Below, piece after piece: positions 62,384-64,000 of a stretch of DNA of 64,000 nt. The DNA lies in contig NZ_AQXI01000002.1 of assembly GCF_000376445.1 (NCBI RefSeq), positions 248,001 to 312,000 on the forward strand. Direction: 5' to 3'. The notes below the pieces were generated by a model. That model was not told where the DNA came from and searched no databases. It was given only the letters and a program-made list of their open reading frames with translations. The DNA comes from Haladaptatus paucihalophilus DX253 (lineage in GTDB: Archaea; Halobacteriota; Halobacteria; Halobacteriales; Haladaptataceae). The translations under genes were made by a program, and so were the position numbers. The number at the start of each line of letters is the position of its first letter. Positions within the stretch are counted from its first letter, which is position 1.

Positions 62384-64000
62384 ATGAGTAAACCAGTCCC
62401 GTTCGATGCGGTCCGCGAGTTCGAGGTAGACGGAACCTCGTACAAGATGGCGGACCTCACGGTCCTCGAAGACGAGGGCCTGTGCAACCTCGACAAACTA
62501 CCGGTGAGTATCCGAATCCTCTTGGAGTCCGTCCTCCGGAACGTCGATGGCGAAACCATCACCGAGGAGGACGTTCGCAACGCCGCCTCGTGGCAACCCG
62601 AGGTTCCGGACGTCGAACTCCCATTCACGCCCTCCCGCGTGGTCCTGCAGGACCTCACCGGCGTTCCCGCGGTCGTCGATTTGGCGGCGCTTCGCTCCGC
62701 GGCGGACCGTGCGGGCGAGCAACCGTCCATCGTCGAACCCGAGGTTCCCATCGATTTGGTCATCGACCACAGCGTCCAAGTCGATTACTTCGGATCCGAG
62801 GACGCCTACGAGCGGAACGTAGAGATGGAGTACGAGCGGAACGCCGAACGGTACAAGGCGCTCAAATGGGCACAACAGGCGTTCGAAGACTTCAACGTCG
62901 TCCCGCCGGGAACCGGCATCGTCCACCAGGTGAATCTGGAGTATCTGGGCCGCGTCGTCCACGACCGCGACGTCGATGGGGAGAACTGGTTGTTCCCGGA
63001 CACGCTGGTCGGGACGGACAGCCACACGCCCATGATCGGCGGCATCGGCGTCGTCGGGTGGGGCGTCGGCGGCATCGAAGCGGAGGCGGCGATGCTCGGC
63101 CAACCCATCACGATGAAGCTCCCCGAAGTGGTCGGCGTCCGCCTGACCGGCGAACTGCCCGAGGGCGCGACCGCGACCGACCTGGTTCTGCACGTCACGG
63201 AGCAACTGCGCGACGTCGGCGTCGTGGACCGCTTCGTGGAGTTCTTCGGTCCCGGCGTTTCGAACCTCACCGTCCCGGACCGGGCGACGCTCTCGAACAT
63301 GGCCCCCGAACAGGGATCGACTGTCAGCGTGTTCCCGGTGGACGAGGCGACGCTCGACTACCTCGAACTCACGGGACGCAAACCCGAGCACATCGAACTC
63401 GTCCGCGAGTACCTCGACGCGCAAGGGCTGTTCGGCGAGCAGGAACCCGAATACACGGAAACGGTCGAGTTGGACCTCTCGACCGTCGAACCCAGCCTCG
63501 CCGGGCCGAAACGCCCCCAAGACCGCGTTCCCATGGGCGACATGCGGACCCACTTCCGAAACCTGCTCTACGACGAGTTCGGAGACGAACTCGGGGACGT
63601 GGACGAGGAAGCCGTCGCCCGCTGGCTCGGCGAGGGCGGCGCGGGTGGCAACGCGGAGGGAACCGGCGCGTCCACGGACGGCGGAACGGTGGCGGAGCCG
63701 GAAACGGCGGAAGCGCCGGCGGAACCCGACCTCGGTGAACTCACGAAACGCGTGTCCGTCGAGATGGACGACGGGTCCGAGGTCGAAATCGGCCACGGCT
63801 CCGTGGTCGTCAGCGCCATCACGAGCTGTACGAACACCTCGAACCCCTCGGTGATGCTCGCCGCGGGGCTGCTCGCCAAGAACGCCGTCGACCGCGGCCT
63901 CGACGTCCCCGACTACGTGAAGACGAGCCTCGCGCCGGGAAGCCGCGTCGTCACGGAGTACCTCGACGCGTCCGGCCTCCTCCCGTACCTCGAAGACTTG
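62384..64000 (+). CDS. acnA: Aconitate hydratase (3' end outside window)
   Basis: Starts ATG 62384 (MSKPVPFDAV) and runs off the right edge: 539 codons present. Aconitase/IRP layout: VPIDLVIDHSVQVD, VVPPGTGIVHQVNLEYL, DTLVGTDSHTPMI, VVGWGVGGIEAEAAMLGQP, and VSAITSCTNTSNPSVML with the first iron-sulfur cysteine. An Ala/Gly/Glu-rich insertion at about residues 412-455 is a haloarchaeal feature in this enzyme. Isomerises citrate to isocitrate in the TCA cycle. Confidence 0.96.
   Translation, partial: MSKPVPFDAVREFEVDGTSYKMADLTVLEDEGLCNLDKLPVSIRILLESVLRNVDGETITEEDVRNAASWQPEVPDVELPFTPSRVVLQDLTGVPAVVDLAALRSAADRAGEQPSIVEPEVPIDLVIDHSVQVDYFGSEDAYERNVEMEYERNAERYKALKWAQQAFEDFNVVPPGTGIVHQVNLEYLGRVVHDRDVDGENWLFPDTLVGTDSHTPMIGGIGVVGWGVGGIEAEAAMLGQPITMKLPEVVGVRLTGELPEGATATDLVLHVTEQLRDVGVVDRFVEFFGPGVSNLTVPDRATLSNMAPEQGSTVSVFPVDEATLDYLELTGRKPEHIELVREYLDAQGLFGEQEPEYTETVELDLSTVEPSLAGPKRPQDRVPMGDMRTHFRNLLYDEFGDELGDVDEEAVARWLGEGGAGGNAEGTGASTDGGTVAEPETAEAPAEPDLGELTKRVSVEMDDGSEVEIGHGSVVVSAITSCTNTSNPSVMLAAGLLAKNAVDRGLDVPDYVKTSLAPGSRVVTEYLDASGLLPYLEDL

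Overview
The window is haloarchaeal chromosome. It is GC-rich overall, the encoded proteins are strongly acidic, many genes have a TATA-like box about 25-30 bases before the start codon with no leader, and there is an archaeal phosphoglycerol geranylgeranyltransferase, a halocyanin-type copper protein, bacterio-opsin-activator-like (HTH_10) regulators, TrmB and IclR regulators, and an IS1341-type TnpB element. Gene content is reminiscent of Haladaptatus-like Halobacteria, but genus cannot be settled from this sequence alone. Both ends of the window cut through genes: an ABC permease on the left and aconitase on the right.

Layout. 1-5.2 kb: an FtsX-type permease with a large extracytoplasmic insert, a DUF1616 membrane protein, and a saccharopine-dehydrogenase-like protein. 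5.4-11.9 kb: five co-oriented genes, namely a Tat lipoprotein, a membrane-embedded spermidine-synthase-like enzyme, a DUF2617-like protein, a beta-helix plus zinc-ribbon protein, and a pentapeptide-repeat protein fused to a K+ channel pore. This is the best candidate for an undescribed system. 11.9-18.1 kb: cation/proton antiporter, ubiquitin-like small modifier with an odd C-terminal extension, formamidase, tandem UspA, SagB-like nitroreductase, RNA 3'-phosphate cyclase. 18.3-23.0 kb: halocyanin, DUF1684, then a sulfur-handling module (DsrE-like, TusA, two rhodanese-metallo-beta-lactamase fusions) whose promoters share an inverted repeat, AGTATTG-N11-CAATACT. 23.2-32.3 kb: GH13 alpha-glucosidase, UspA, a SERCA-like Ca2+ ATPase, membrane proteins, a hydrolase and small zinc proteins.

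32.4-36.8 kb is a sugar-acid module: aldo/keto reductase, IclR regulator, D-galactonate dehydratase and an SDR. Three near-identical 17-bp palindromes lie around the IclR gene, in front of the reductase, the regulator itself and the divergent dehydratase operon, which makes a compact regulon. 37.2-38.8 kb is the TnpB element, whose right end abuts the 3' end of an MFS transporter. 40.1-45.1 kb holds a polytopic membrane protein, a Tat lipoprotein resembling metal-binding transport proteins, small proteins and a CaCA-type exchanger. 45.3-48.7 kb pairs a GH68 fructosyltransferase convergently with a GH32 fructan hydrolase. Then come GGGP synthase and a small ribbon-helix-helix protein.

50-61.4 kb is accessory-looking: SDR, several HTH_10 regulators (one a 1104-residue multi-PAS sensor with DNA-binding domains at both ends), small zinc proteins, a two-copy repeat, a decayed transposase, an Ogt DNA-repair gene overlapping a regulator, AzlCD of lower GC, a small multidrug transporter, and a TrmB regulator broken at a GA tract. 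The window ends with a peroxiredoxin and aconitase.
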